The notes under the pieces: model-generated
Database searches by the model: none
Seen by the model: the letters and a program-made list of their open reading frames with translations, nothing else
What the model was told of the DNA's origin: nothing
In this document: one piece after another, positions 25,285-34,286 of the stretch
Numbering within the stretch: position 1 is the stretch's first letter
How the letters are laid out: each line of letters begins with the position of its first letter
Position numbers and translations under genes: made by a program
Assembly: GCF_016862895.1 (NCBI RefSeq)
Contig: NZ_BONV01000019.1
Coordinates: 148,987-212,986 of the forward strand
Reading direction: 5' to 3'
DNA: 64,000 nucleotides
Origin: Planotetraspora kaengkrachanensis
GTDB taxonomy: Bacteria > Actinomycetota > Actinomycetes > Streptosporangiales > Streptosporangiaceae

Positions 25285-26267
25285 CGAACGGCCTCCTCGG
25301 CGATTTCAGCCAGCGATGCCCCGGCGCTGAATGGAAGCAACGAAGCCAGGTCGACCTGATAACTGAGGTTTCCGATGCCCAGCGGGAGTGAACCCGCGAC
25401 GAGGGACGACGGTACGACGCGGGGTGTGTTGAACCCGACCACAAGTCGGAGTACCTCATCGATCGAAAAAGTGTCGAGGTCAGGGCGATCAGGTTGGTTC
25501 GACCAACCTGCAGCCGATAATCGCGTGCGAAGGTCCGCGCGCGATGCGACCGCACCGCGGAGTTGATCTACAAGGTCGCTTACTGTTCGGCCGTCAGGGT
25601 CTTCCACCACGCTTAAGAGGACGAGGTCCAGTGGGCGTTCGTCGTGGGTGTTGAGTTGCTCCAACCCATGGATCACGATGCTGTCGCTCACAGCGCTGAG
25701 CCCCTTCACCTCAAGACACCGGGTGGTCGCCTCGAAGTCGTGCGGTTCGTTGAGCGGTCCCCGCCACGCATCCACAGGGAACGCGGGATCCGCTTCGACA
25801 AGAGATGAGAGGACCGTGAGCTCGGCGAACAGGCCCAACTTCGCTTGACGCGACAGACCGCGAAGCAGACTGCTTCGAAAGAGCCGCCTCCATCGCATGA
25901 CCGCATCGATCGCCGCCGATGCCGGTCGCTGGGCATCGGACACGGCCTCCAGCACATCGGTCACGATCTCGTCGAACTCCGAAAAGAGGTCCGACTCTGC
26001 GCACGATACATCGACGTACGCGAGCGCCGGGCCTCCGAAGTGCAGCTTACGAATCGCCATCTCGAGCACCGCCGGTTTGGGGTCGACGGACACTGTCTCG
26101 TCGATGGCAGGAACAAGGAGATGGCGAGCGCCCTTGCCGTCGAGCGCCACGCGGCACGGCTCTGCACCGCACACGACGTCCAGCGGGAAGGAAGAGAGAT
26201 CCCTTGCGCGCGGGGGCATCAGAACAGCCCATGCTCGCTCCAGCATGCTCGCTTCGATCTCCGTCAC
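25281..26267 (-). CDS. PD-(D/E)XK motif protein (DUF4420-like)
   Basis: 328 aa from GTG 26267 (GTGA overlap with the helicase stop). The candidate nuclease core is NEPHDFEATTRCLEVKGLSAVSD, with an Asp followed by E-V-K as in PD-(D/E)XK enzymes, then DLVLLSVVEDPDGRTVSDLVDQL. The N-terminal half (RHLLVPAIDETVSVDPKPAVLEM) and the C-terminus agree with the PD-(D/E)XK motif proteins usually found beside Z1 helicases. It is the best candidate for the restricting nuclease of the cluster. The active-site assignment is by eye and not aligned. Confidence 0.75.
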   Translation of the reverse strand: MTEIEASMLERAWAVLMPPRARDLSSFPLDVVCGAEPCRVALDGKGARHLLVPAIDETVSVDPKPAVLEMAIRKLHFGGPALAYVDVSCAESDLFSEFDEIVTDVLEAVSDAQRPASAAIDAVMRWRRLFRSSLLRGLSRQAKLGLFAELTVLSSLVEADPAFPVDAWRGPLNEPHDFEATTRCLEVKGLSAVSDSIVIHGLEQLNTHDERPLDLVLLSVVEDPDGRTVSDLVDQLRGAVASRADLRTRLSAAGWSNQPDRPDLDTFSIDEVLRLVVGFNTPRVVPSSLVAGSLPLGIGNLSYQVDLASLLPFSAGASLAEIAEEAVR

Positions 26268-28825
26268 GACATCTCCTCGGTGTCGGTGTCGAGAGCCTCG
26301 TCGACGTTCTCGCTCTCGACATCCGTCAGGTCAACCGCGACATGGGTGGCCTGAACGCTCTTCGTCCGAACGTCTCCGGGGAAGGTGATTCCCAAGCCGA
26401 CCACCGCCGCCACCGCCCCGAGCGCTACACGCAGCGGAGTCGCCGTATCGGTGTCCTGCTTCGGGTTGACGGGCTCACTCGTCGGCTCGATCAGGTAGAG
26501 GACGACCAGACCCCGGTCGTGATGGATCGGATCGCTGTTACGCAGTGCGACGAGATCGCTCTCGCTCAGTGCTCGTGCTTCCGCGGCCGTAAGACCAAGA
26601 TCAAGCGCGCGATCCTGCTTGCTCATCAGCGTCTTGATGTCGGCGCGTTCGGCGTTGAGGTCGTGCGGGTTAAGCCGGGACCGAATCGAGTACCTGACGT
26701 CCAGGCCGCCCAGCTTGGCATCTCCGCCCTCACCGATGACGACGGCGACGGACCAGGTCGCCAGGCTCGGGGGATCGCTCGTGAGTTGCTGGTCGATGTA
26801 CTTGACCATGAGCGTTGGATCCAGGTCGGGGGAGTCCTCGTGCACTTGGTATCGCGAGAGGAAGGTCTTCACGAGCGACACCGGAACGTCGCGAATCAGC
26901 CGGGCCCCACCCACGTCCTCGATCCGACCGTGCCGGACCGCCTCCTGGACCAGGTTCTCCGCGGCCTGGCGGTTGCCGTCCAGCCAGTCGGTATCTTCGT
27001 GCTTGAAGTACCGGGTTTGCAATCGACGTCCGGCGTAAGAGATGAAAGCCGGCTGGGCCGCGCCCATCTTGGCCGTGATCCGGAGCGCCGGGTGCGTTCG
27101 GATCCTCACCGCCACCTGGGTCGGCGTCAGGTTCTCCCGCTGATAACGGTCGATATCGTCCCGCATCTCGTGTTCGACGGTGGCGAGATGCCGGAACGCC
27201 GCAGAGAGGCTGGGCGTCATCCAGATCCTCGGAAGATCCTCGAATCCGGTCCGATACCCGAACCAGCGTCCCATCTGGAGCAGGGTGTCGTACGCCGTAG
27301 CACCCCTGACGAAGAAGCTGACGACAAGGCCTTCCAATGTCAGCCCTCGGGACAGGGTGTTACCGCCCACGGCGATGGCGACCACGGAGGGGTCGGAGTA
27401 GTTGAGTCGGTCCTGACTCCGGTAGTTGTCGAGAATGATGCGCGTGGCCGCGAGGACGTCGTCCAGGTGCGGCAGCACGTCGTCGAACGAGTTCTGCTTC
27501 CGGTCGAAGTCCTCGGCCGGAACCCGTGACGACTCCTTCTCCCATAGGTTTCGCCACTCATCGAGGGTCTCGGGACGACCGGAGGCGAGTCCCTCCCTGG
27601 CCTGTTGCCGTAGCGTCTCCAAGGGCGCCCGATAGCTCTCGTGAACGGCGATCTTGACGGATGTGTGGATGAGCATCGTGCTGTGGCCGCTGTCACCGCG
27701 CGCCCGGCGAGCGGCCGTGGCCAACCAGAACCAGCGGACTGCCGTCACCAATTCGTCGATCATGGTGGGAGTGAACCCATCCGCGGGTTCCTTGCTGCCA
27801 GGACGTAAGAGGGGGACGTCCTCCTCCGCAACGAGGCGGACCATGTCATAACCGTCCGGCGGACCCTGATCGTCGGCGGGCTCCCCTTCGACCGCATCAC
27901 GACCGAAAATCTTTTCGGGGCCGAAGTATCCGTCGGGACGTGGCAAATTGAGAATGAACGACTTCGGATACAGATCGTCTTGCGTGGGATCCACGAAAAC
28001 GTTGGCGAAAGGCGTTGCGGTGTAGCCGACGTACGTGCACCGCGGCATCAGGCTCAAGAGTCTTCGGATGAGCGGGTTGATTCGGCCCGTGGCCACCGAG
28101 GCCTGATCCGCCTCGTCATCGATGATCAGGACTGGTGCGGCCTCGAGCGCTTTCCGCCCGTTGGGCGTGTCCAGCCACTTGATGAGCTTGCTGAGTACAG
28201 CGGCGTTCTTCTTGACGACCGCCAGAACCGTCTTTTCTGGACTTAGTGCGGCCGAGGCGTCGTGTGACGGCTTCACGAAGTCGCGAGACTCCTCCGTCAG
28301 CGTCACCCAACGGTCGGGGTTGAGGTCCTTCAGATACTGGTCAAGGCGCACCTGCGTCTGACGGCGAAGTCCGTTGTGGATGCCGGAGAGCACGATGACA
28401 AGGCGGTACTGCACGTCCGCCAACTTCGCGATGACGGCGGTGAAGTTGGTGGTCTTTCCGCTCTGTACGTAGCCGACCACGAGTCCCTTCGCGTCCCACT
28501 TGGAACGTTCCGGCCGTGGAGTATGGGCGACAACGGTGCTGGAGGAATGATCCACGGAGGAAGTCCGGTCGTCCGGCCATCCTTCGGCCTTGAATCGGTC
28601 CTTCAGCGCCAGCCAATAACGGTCGGACTCCCCTGGTCCGCTGTACCAGTCGTCTGATCCGGCCGTGATGATTGGCGGACCACCGGCCTGTACCTTCGCC
28701 TTGTCGGCCTCGAACTGACGGCGAAACTCGTCGACGGTTTCTTTCGGTAGCGACGAAAAGCTGGCCACAGCCGCCTCGACGCCGTTTCGCCTGGCCCAGT
28801 CCGCGAAGACGGTGTAAAGGCCCAA
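26264..28825 (-). CDS. Z1-domain superfamily 2 helicase/ATPase
   Basis: 853 aa from the TTG at 28825, preceded by GGTGG; an in-frame stop lies just upstream, so this is the earliest start. Helicase motifs are Walker A GLVVGYVQSGKTTNFTAVIAKL, motif II VLIIDDEADQASV, motif III YVGYTATPFANVFVD, and AVGGNTLSRGLTLEGL with LLQMGRWFGYRTGFEDLPRIW for motifs V and VI. The VQSGKT and GRWFGYR forms are typical of Z1 proteins. These occur with methyltransferases, MORC ATPases and PD-(D/E)XK proteins in defence loci. It is the first gene of the overlapping minus-strand operon and probably the translocating motor. Confidence 0.85.
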   Translation of the reverse strand: MGLYTVFADWARRNGVEAAVASFSSLPKETVDEFRRQFEADKAKVQAGGPPIITAGSDDWYSGPGESDRYWLALKDRFKAEGWPDDRTSSVDHSSSTVVAHTPRPERSKWDAKGLVVGYVQSGKTTNFTAVIAKLADVQYRLVIVLSGIHNGLRRQTQVRLDQYLKDLNPDRWVTLTEESRDFVKPSHDASAALSPEKTVLAVVKKNAAVLSKLIKWLDTPNGRKALEAAPVLIIDDEADQASVATGRINPLIRRLLSLMPRCTYVGYTATPFANVFVDPTQDDLYPKSFILNLPRPDGYFGPEKIFGRDAVEGEPADDQGPPDGYDMVRLVAEEDVPLLRPGSKEPADGFTPTMIDELVTAVRWFWLATAARRARGDSGHSTMLIHTSVKIAVHESYRAPLETLRQQAREGLASGRPETLDEWRNLWEKESSRVPAEDFDRKQNSFDDVLPHLDDVLAATRIILDNYRSQDRLNYSDPSVVAIAVGGNTLSRGLTLEGLVVSFFVRGATAYDTLLQMGRWFGYRTGFEDLPRIWMTPSLSAAFRHLATVEHEMRDDIDRYQRENLTPTQVAVRIRTHPALRITAKMGAAQPAFISYAGRRLQTRYFKHEDTDWLDGNRQAAENLVQEAVRHGRIEDVGGARLIRDVPVSLVKTFLSRYQVHEDSPDLDPTLMVKYIDQQLTSDPPSLATWSVAVVIGEGGDAKLGGLDVRYSIRSRLNPHDLNAERADIKTLMSKQDRALDLGLTAAEARALSESDLVALRNSDPIHHDRGLVVLYLIEPTSEPVNPKQDTDTATPLRVALGAVAAVVGLGITFPGDVRTKSVQATHVAVDLTDVESENVDEALDTDTEEMS

Positions 28826-28846
28826 GGTTCACCACCTTTTTTCCCC

Positions 28847-28852
28847 ATCATA
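28847..28852 (-). promoter_or_regulatory. Possible -10 element of the MORC/Z1 operon
   Basis: TATGAT on the minus strand, 22 bp before the TTG start, in a local AT-rich stretch. No good -35 match was found at 17 bp. A very short leader is implied. Confidence 0.3.
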
Positions 28853-28985
28853 GGGGAGATATTCGGTCGAAAAGAAGCCATCACAAGCGAGCTTTCTGTG
28901 ACGGGCGCACATCGAGTAGTTGATTTGTGGCGAACTATCCTGTGTCGAATTCAGTGGGGGTCGATGGTCATGCTGGCGGCTCCGG

Positions 28986-30287
28986 TCATGCTCTAACGCG
29001 GTGGATGGACAGGTGGGCGAGGACGGCGTGGTTGGCCTCCCAGCCGTCGGGGAACTTGACGGGCACGTTGAGCTGGACGCGTCCCGTGGACGGATGGTTG
29101 TCGAGCAGCTCGGCGATCCCCGCGCGGGCGACGACGATGCAGGCCTGGCGGTGGCGTGAGGTGAGCACGCACAGGCGGCCGGATTCGAGGTGGAACGCGG
29201 TGGCGTCGCGCCGTCCCGACAACGGGTGCAGGACGATGGTGACGTCGTATTCGCGGCCCTGAAGCCGGTTGGCGGTGTCGACGGTGACACCGGCCGGCAC
29301 GCCGGCGGCGCGGATCGCGGCGACCTGGTCGTTGTGGGCGCAGCCGATGGCGATGCGGTCGGGACCCACGTCGTGTGAGCCGTTCTCGTCGCGGGCGACG
29401 GCTCCTCGCTGGAGGAGGCGGGTGGCCAGGCCGGCGCAGGCCTGTACGGCCTCGGCGTCGGTGCGGATCGTGTGGCGGCTCGGAAGCTCATGCAGTGCCC
29501 ACCCGGTGGCGGCGGCCTCGTTGAGCGTGCGGTCCCACGGCACCGGGAAGCCGGCGGTGGTGAGCTGAAGCTCACGGTCGCCGGCGGCCGTACCGGACCG
29601 GAACGACGCGAAGGGATAGAACGCCTCGGACACGAGGGGAGCGGCGCTCGCCGGGAGCCGCCACGAGACGGGCAGCCGGTGTACGGGCAGGTCGTTGAGG
29701 CGTCCGATGACGGCGACGGCGCTCTGCATCGGGTCCCAGGCGAGGCCGGCCCAGCGTTCGGTGTCGACGACGGAGAACGGGTCGAGCTGGCCGGGATCGC
29801 CGACGAACAGGGCGCGGTCGAACAGGGCGGCGATGGCCAGCAGCTTGTCGGAGCGCATCTGGTAGGCCTCGTCGACGATCGCCCAGGTCCAGGTGCGGTC
29901 GGACACGTAGGCCCACTTGTCGGCCGTGGCGATCACCACCGTGCAGGCCTCGACCTGGTCGATCTTGTTGGAGGCGGTGACGCCCGGGTGGCGCGTCACC
30001 CTGGGCGGCACGGAGAATCCGTCGCTGTGCAGGCGGCCGATGGACAACGTGGGGACCTTGGTCGCCAGTTTGTCTGTGAGGTCGTCAACCTGCTCGTTGG
30101 TCTGCGCCACGATCATGAGCCGCTCACTGGCGTCGGCGAGGGTCGTGGCCGCGGTGACGACCAGGGTCGTCTTGCCGGCTCCCGGCGGGGAGTCCACGAT
30201 CACTCCCCGGTGCGGGCCGCCGATGAAGTCGGCCAGGATGGCTTCGGTCGCCTCCGCGGCCGCCTGCCCGGGAGTCGTCGTGATCAT
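28986..30287 (-). CDS. UPF1-like superfamily 1 DNA/RNA helicase
   Basis: 433 aa from ATG 30287 (ATGA overlap with the preceding stop). SF1B motifs in order: I VDSPPGAGKTTLVVTAA, Ia LMIVAQTNEQVDDL, II WAIVDEAYQMRSDK, III ALFVGDPGQLDPF, IV HRLPVSWRLPASAAPLVSEAFY, V VTVDTANRLQGREYDVTIVL, VI CVLTSRHRQACIVVAR. At 433 aa this is a minimal helicase core. It has no nuclease or zinc domain of its own; a separate Cas4-like nuclease is encoded two genes upstream. It is the last gene of a four-gene coupled operon, with inferred function as the motor of a nuclease-helicase complex. Confidence 0.85.
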   Translation of the reverse strand: MITTTPGQAAAEATEAILADFIGGPHRGVIVDSPPGAGKTTLVVTAATTLADASERLMIVAQTNEQVDDLTDKLATKVPTLSIGRLHSDGFSVPPRVTRHPGVTASNKIDQVEACTVVIATADKWAYVSDRTWTWAIVDEAYQMRSDKLLAIAALFDRALFVGDPGQLDPFSVVDTERWAGLAWDPMQSAVAVIGRLNDLPVHRLPVSWRLPASAAPLVSEAFYPFASFRSGTAAGDRELQLTTAGFPVPWDRTLNEAAATGWALHELPSRHTIRTDAEAVQACAGLATRLLQRGAVARDENGSHDVGPDRIAIGCAHNDQVAAIRAAGVPAGVTVDTANRLQGREYDVTIVLHPLSGRRDATAFHLESGRLCVLTSRHRQACIVVARAGIAELLDNHPSTGRVQLNVPVKFPDGWEANHAVLAHLSIHRVRA

Positions 30288-31744
30288 GACCAGGCCTCCT
30301 GGGCGTCCTCGTCGGTGGGCATGTAGGGCTCGGGCGGGCCGCCGTGTGTCCACGGGGTGTCCTCGCCGGCGGGCAGGCGCGGACGTTGCCCGCCGCCGGG
30401 GTCGAGTTCGGCGTAGCAGACGACGTCGCCGACCACGGGCAGGCTGCCGGGGGCCGGGGTGGCGCCGCGGCCCATCTGGTCGTTGACCTGGATGACGACG
30501 AGGTCGCCGGTGATGTCGACGATCTCGGTCTTCTGCTTGCGGTTGCGGCTGGAGACGAGCCTCCTGCCCGGCGAGAGCCGTACGGGATCGCCCGTGCGGA
30601 TCGTGACGAGGGGCCGGGGCGCCGGACGAGTTTTGCCGGCGGGGACGATCCGCCGGGTGGCGTCCACCGCGACGACCTCGCCGGAGAACGCCTTGCCGGC
30701 GACCCGGTGCTCGGTCATGACGAGGGGGTCGTCGAAGGCGCGTTGCGCCTCATAGGCCTGCAGGGCGGATTCCAGGTCGGCCAGGCGGATGGCCGCGCTG
30801 ACGGCGCCGTCGACGCGGCCCCGTGGGAAGCCTCCGTCGGCGAGGCGGGCGGTCTCACGGGTGAACTGGTCACGGTCCCTCGCCCAGCGGGCCTCGACCG
30901 TCGCCGCTTCGGGAAGCCCGCGCAGTAATCGGACGCCCTGCCACATGAGCGTCCAGGTCGGCTCCAGCTGGCTCCGCAGCGCCTCGCGGATCTGGGCCGG
31001 CGACCCCGACGTCTCGTACGCCTGAATCGCGTGCACCAGCACCTGGCCGTCGAAGTCGGGATGCGTCTCGGGCCCGGCGGGCGGTGAGGTGAGCGGGTCC
31101 TCCGCGGCCAGGGCGGCCTCGGGCCCGTTCTTGCCGTCAGGTGGAGCGATCCACGCGAGCTGCGTGGCGAGGCTGGCGTCCTCCATCGAGCTCTGCCCGG
31201 TGGCCCAGTGGAGGGCGAGCGCGTCGGTCATGGAGACCAGCGACGACGATCCCGCGTATTCGGCTCGCTCGGCGAGGAAGGTCAGCCACTGGCCGAGGAC
31301 CGGCACGGAAGGGTGAACCGGGTAGGGCCCGTCGGTACGGCGGAACCTGGTCGAGCGGCCGAGCAGTTTGGCGAAGGCGACGCCGCCGCGGTTGGGCACC
31401 AGGAGTTGCGGCGCGTCGGCGCACCGTTCGTACGGAGTCTTCGCCTCGACGGTCTCGGTGACCCCGGCGAAACCCTCGATGTAGGGCAGCAGCACTTCTG
31501 CGAGTTCGGCCATGAAGGCGAAGCGCAGGTCACGGTTGCGCGGTTGGGGGACCAACAGGAGTCGCGGGTTCGCCGGGTCGGTGCCGACGAGCGCCCCCAG
31601 CGGCGCCGCGGCCTCTCCGGCGAGCTTCAGGGGGATGAACACCATCGGTGCGGCGGACAGATGCACGTGCCGTACGGTCGCGACGGGCTGAGCGCACCCG
31701 GTCTGTACGGCCAGTGCCCGCGCGTAGGAGCTCATGATGCTCAA
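30284..31744 (-). CDS. Uncharacterised protein of helicase-nuclease operon
   Basis: About 486 aa. A TTG at 31744 gives a TTGA overlap with the upstream stop; the ATG at 31735 is an alternative. I recognise no family. The N-terminal 150 residues contain PMVFIPLKLAGEAAAPLGALVG and LLLVPQPRNRDLRFAFMAELAEVLLPYIEGF. The middle is helical (GWLTFLAERAEYAG-like segments). The C-terminal 110 residues look like a beta-barrel of OB or SH3 type (VTIRTGDPVRLSPGRRLV, KTEIVDITGDLVVIQVND), a fold often used to hold nucleic acid. Its place between nuclease and helicase suggests a scaffold or recognition subunit. Confidence 0.65.
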   Translation of the reverse strand: MSIMSSYARALAVQTGCAQPVATVRHVHLSAAPMVFIPLKLAGEAAAPLGALVGTDPANPRLLLVPQPRNRDLRFAFMAELAEVLLPYIEGFAGVTETVEAKTPYERCADAPQLLVPNRGGVAFAKLLGRSTRFRRTDGPYPVHPSVPVLGQWLTFLAERAEYAGSSSLVSMTDALALHWATGQSSMEDASLATQLAWIAPPDGKNGPEAALAAEDPLTSPPAGPETHPDFDGQVLVHAIQAYETSGSPAQIREALRSQLEPTWTLMWQGVRLLRGLPEAATVEARWARDRDQFTRETARLADGGFPRGRVDGAVSAAIRLADLESALQAYEAQRAFDDPLVMTEHRVAGKAFSGEVVAVDATRRIVPAGKTRPAPRPLVTIRTGDPVRLSPGRRLVSSRNRKQKTEIVDITGDLVVIQVNDQMGRGATPAPGSLPVVGDVVCYAELDPGGGQRPRLPAGEDTPWTHGGPPEPYMPTDEDAQEAWS

Positions 31745-32832
31745 GCGACGGCCTCCGTGTAGATCCGCCGGACGTAGCGCAGCTGTTCGGCGATTTCGAG
31801 CTGTTCGGTGGACGGCAGCCGGCTCCCGTCGGCGAGGCCGAGGACGGCGGGGACGGACTCGATGCCACCCAGTTCGTCTCTGGCTGCACGCCCGAGCATG
31901 TCCGTCGACCCGTTGTCGCGCGCTTCCGCACGGCAGAAGAGGGACATTTCACAGCTCGCCAGGCATTCGGGTGCGAACCGCGCGTCGACGGTGGCGACCG
32001 CCTTGCTCACCTCGTCCGGCGACTGCGTCTCGAGGTCGAAGGTGATCCCGAGCGGCAGTTCGTCGAGGATGCGGTCGATGCGGGGCAGCCGGGACAGCTG
32101 CCGCTCGAGTGCGGCCAACTGCTGGCGGACGTCGAGCAGCGTCGCGGTGGGGTGGTTGGCGAAGTCCTTGGGGCAGACCAGCACGACGTTGTGGGAGACC
32201 CGCTCGGGGTCGAGCCCCTCGGCGGCGAACAGCGCACGCAGCGCGTGCACGTAGACCGCGGACTGGCGGGCCGCCGCCGCCACCTGTCCGGCGTCGGCCT
32301 GGTCGTCGATGACGGCGAAGGACTTGATCTCCACGATGTGGAAGCGGCCCTCGATCTGGAAGGCGATGACGGCCGGCTCGAGGTAGACCTCGTGGCCCGC
32401 GACGGTGAGCTTGAGCAGCGGGTGGTCGAAGAGGGTGCCGGCTCCGTCTCCGTCGGTGGCGGCTCGCTTGAGCAGCGCCCGCGTGCGGGTGTGCCGTACG
32501 TGGTGGTCGTCGTTTCCCCCGACGTCGGAGATGTCGGCGTAGGACGCCTCGGAGATCGACAGGTCGAGCGTGTCGCGCAGCAGACGCAGCAGGTGAGCGC
32601 AGCCGTTCGCCTTGACGAGGGCGTCGAAGGACTTGGCCCGGGTGATCGCGAACGGGGACTGCCCGAAAGGAGCAGGAAAGCCGACGTGGACGGCCGTCTT
32701 CTGCTTGTCGACCCCGGCGGCGTCCAGCAGGGCGCGCCGGTCGCAGCCGGGGTTGACGGCGAGCGCGGCGATGGTGCGGGCGTTGTGGTCGAGAGGCTCG
32801 GCGGGGCCGCGGAGCGTGTCGAGACGGGTCAC
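31741..32832 (-). CDS. Cas4/RecB-like PD-(D/E)XK nuclease with Fe-S cysteine pattern
   Basis: 363 aa from GTG 32832 (GTGA overlap). The nuclease core includes EVYLEPAVIAFQIEGRFHIVEIKSFAVIDDQ, with a V-E-I-K active-site strand, and the downstream helix QVAAAARQSAVYVHALRALF. Cysteines lie at both ends: NPGCDRRALLDAAG near the N-terminus and CLASCEMSLFC near the C-terminus. This spacing is reminiscent of the 4Fe-4S cluster of Cas4 and AddB nucleases, although the second pair is C-x3-C rather than C-x2-C. It probably cuts or resects DNA ends together with the SF1 helicase of the same operon. Confidence 0.72.
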   Translation of the reverse strand: MTRLDTLRGPAEPLDHNARTIAALAVNPGCDRRALLDAAGVDKQKTAVHVGFPAPFGQSPFAITRAKSFDALVKANGCAHLLRLLRDTLDLSISEASYADISDVGGNDDHHVRHTRTRALLKRAATDGDGAGTLFDHPLLKLTVAGHEVYLEPAVIAFQIEGRFHIVEIKSFAVIDDQADAGQVAAAARQSAVYVHALRALFAAEGLDPERVSHNVVLVCPKDFANHPTATLLDVRQQLAALERQLSRLPRIDRILDELPLGITFDLETQSPDEVSKAVATVDARFAPECLASCEMSLFCRAEARDNGSTDMLGRAARDELGGIESVPAVLGLADGSRLPSTEQLEIAEQLRYVRRIYTEAVA

Positions 32833-33596
32833 GCGGTCCTCGCCGTCTTCAGCCCGGCGCCGAACAACTGGGTGACCTCGTTCAGTTGCCGCTCCGCGCG
32901 TTGGGCGGCCTCGCCGCGGTGACTGATGTCGCTCTCCTCGTGTACGGCGAGTTCGGCGCCGGCGGCGGCGATCACCTGGGTGGGATCGGCCTGGTCGAAG
33001 CCGTCGACGGCTCCCGGGATGTTCTGTGCCATCCGCGTCAGCAGGCGGTAGGCGGACGGCGAGGCGTCCTCGCCCGCGCCGGTGAGCCGCATGATGTGCT
33101 CGGCGATGCGGGTGGCCGAGGTCAGGAAGTCCGCGCGAGGGCTGAGCGGTCCGATGATGCGGTTCTGCATCGGCCAGGTGCTGACGGCCAGCAGCCCACG
33201 CGCCGGCGACAACAGCTCGGAGGTCAGCGCCGCACACAGGTAGTACGGCCGGGCGTACGGCGAGCCGCGGAAGGACTTCTCCTCGTCCCGGCGCAGGCTG
33301 GTCAGCTGGCTGGTGGTGATGTGGCCGGCGAAGAAGGCCTCGTTGACCGTCACGATCATCTTGGTGGCCGTCGGCACGCCGAGCAGGGTCAGCGCCTGAT
33401 GGACCTGCTCGCGTACGGGGAGGAGGGGGGCCTTGGCCGGCTCGGGCTCGGGCTCGAGCGCGTCGTCCCAGGCCCGCTCGGCGGTGCGGAGCTCGGCACG
33501 CAACGTCCGGACGGTCGCGTGATCCCCGGCGGCTTTGGTGGCCCGTATCTCCGAACGAAGCTCGGCGATCCGTTTTTCCAGAGCGTCTAGTTCCAC
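32829..33596 (-). CDS. Coiled-coil / winged-helix-like protein opening the helicase-nuclease operon
   Basis: 255 aa from GTG 33596. The first 50 residues form a charged coiled coil (LDALEKRIAELRSEIRATKAAG, TLRAELRTAERAW). A region that reads like a winged helix follows (REQVHQALTLLGVPTATKMIVTVNEAFFAGHITTSQLTSLRRDEEKSF), then RPYYLCAALTSELLSPARGLLAVSTWPMQNRIIGPLSPRADFLT and a helical tail. I recognise no characterised family. It may be a regulator of the operon or the DNA-recognition subunit. Confidence 0.62.
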   Translation of the reverse strand: MELDALEKRIAELRSEIRATKAAGDHATVRTLRAELRTAERAWDDALEPEPEPAKAPLLPVREQVHQALTLLGVPTATKMIVTVNEAFFAGHITTSQLTSLRRDEEKSFRGSPYARPYYLCAALTSELLSPARGLLAVSTWPMQNRIIGPLSPRADFLTSATRIAEHIMRLTGAGEDASPSAYRLLTRMAQNIPGAVDGFDQADPTQVIAAAGAELAVHEESDISHRGEAAQRAERQLNEVTQLFGAGLKTARTA

Positions 33597-33705
33597 GGTC
33601 CCGCAGCGTATCAGAGGTCCCACGGGAAACCTATGAATTCCACTTGCTTCCATGGATTTCCAGTATTACCGTTTCATGGCACAACGCTGGTGATGGGAGT
33701 GAGCG

Positions 33706-34164
33706 ATGCGACCTCTGCGACAGGGACGTGCGATCCATCTGCTGGACATCGAGAACCTGGCGGGTTGTCCCCAGCCCAGTACGGAAGAGGTCGAGCACGT
33801 CATGGACGCCTATCGCCGGCTGGTGCTGATCGGCCCGATGGACCAGTTCATGGTCGCGGTCAACCACAACGCGCTCGTCGGAGTCGGCCTGGCCTTCCGC
33901 GGCGTGCAGTTGCTCACGCGTTCCGGCCCCGACGGCGCGGACAGCGCGTTATCGGAGACCGCGCTCGCCGATCGGGTGGATCTGCGGTTCGAGCGCGTCG
34001 TCATCGGGTCGGGTGACGGCTACTTCGCCGACCTGGCGCGGTGGCTCGCCGATCACGGCGTCCAGGTCTTCGTCGTCGCCCGCCCCAGGAGCCTCAGCTG
34101 GCGCCTGTACGCGGCGGCCCGCGAGTTCGCCTACCTCGACCCCGCTACGCACGAGGCAGCCTGA
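33706..34164 (+). CDS. NYN-domain (PIN-like) protein
   Basis: 152 aa, ATG 33706 after GGGAGTGAG. The NYN fold is visible: strand one IHLLDIENLAG, a middle strand FMVAVNHNALVGVGLAF and the signature VVIGSGDGYFADLARWLADHGVQVFVVARPRSLSWRLYAAAREFAYLD. The conserved acidic residues (DIEN, GSGDGYF) of this putative metal-dependent ribonuclease family are retained. It is divergent from the helicase-nuclease operon across 109 bp, so the two may share control. NYN proteins cleave structured RNA or tRNA in several systems; the target here is unknown. Confidence 0.75.
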   Translation: MRPLRQGRAIHLLDIENLAGCPQPSTEEVEHVMDAYRRLVLIGPMDQFMVAVNHNALVGVGLAFRGVQLLTRSGPDGADSALSETALADRVDLRFERVVIGSGDGYFADLARWLADHGVQVFVVARPRSLSWRLYAAAREFAYLDPATHEAA

Positions 34165-34286
34165 GCGTGGATGCGGGATGAGATCGGCGACTCGAGTCTG
34201 CGTACGGCCGTGCCGAATCCGAACCCGCGACCGTGGCAAGGGTGGCGTAATGCGGACCACATTGTTGCTGGGCCGGTTCGGCGCGA

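Noticed and set aside
30276..30290. GTGATCATGAC resembling the array 12-mer
   Set aside because: A single imperfect copy made by overlapping start and stop codons of coding genes; no repeat context.
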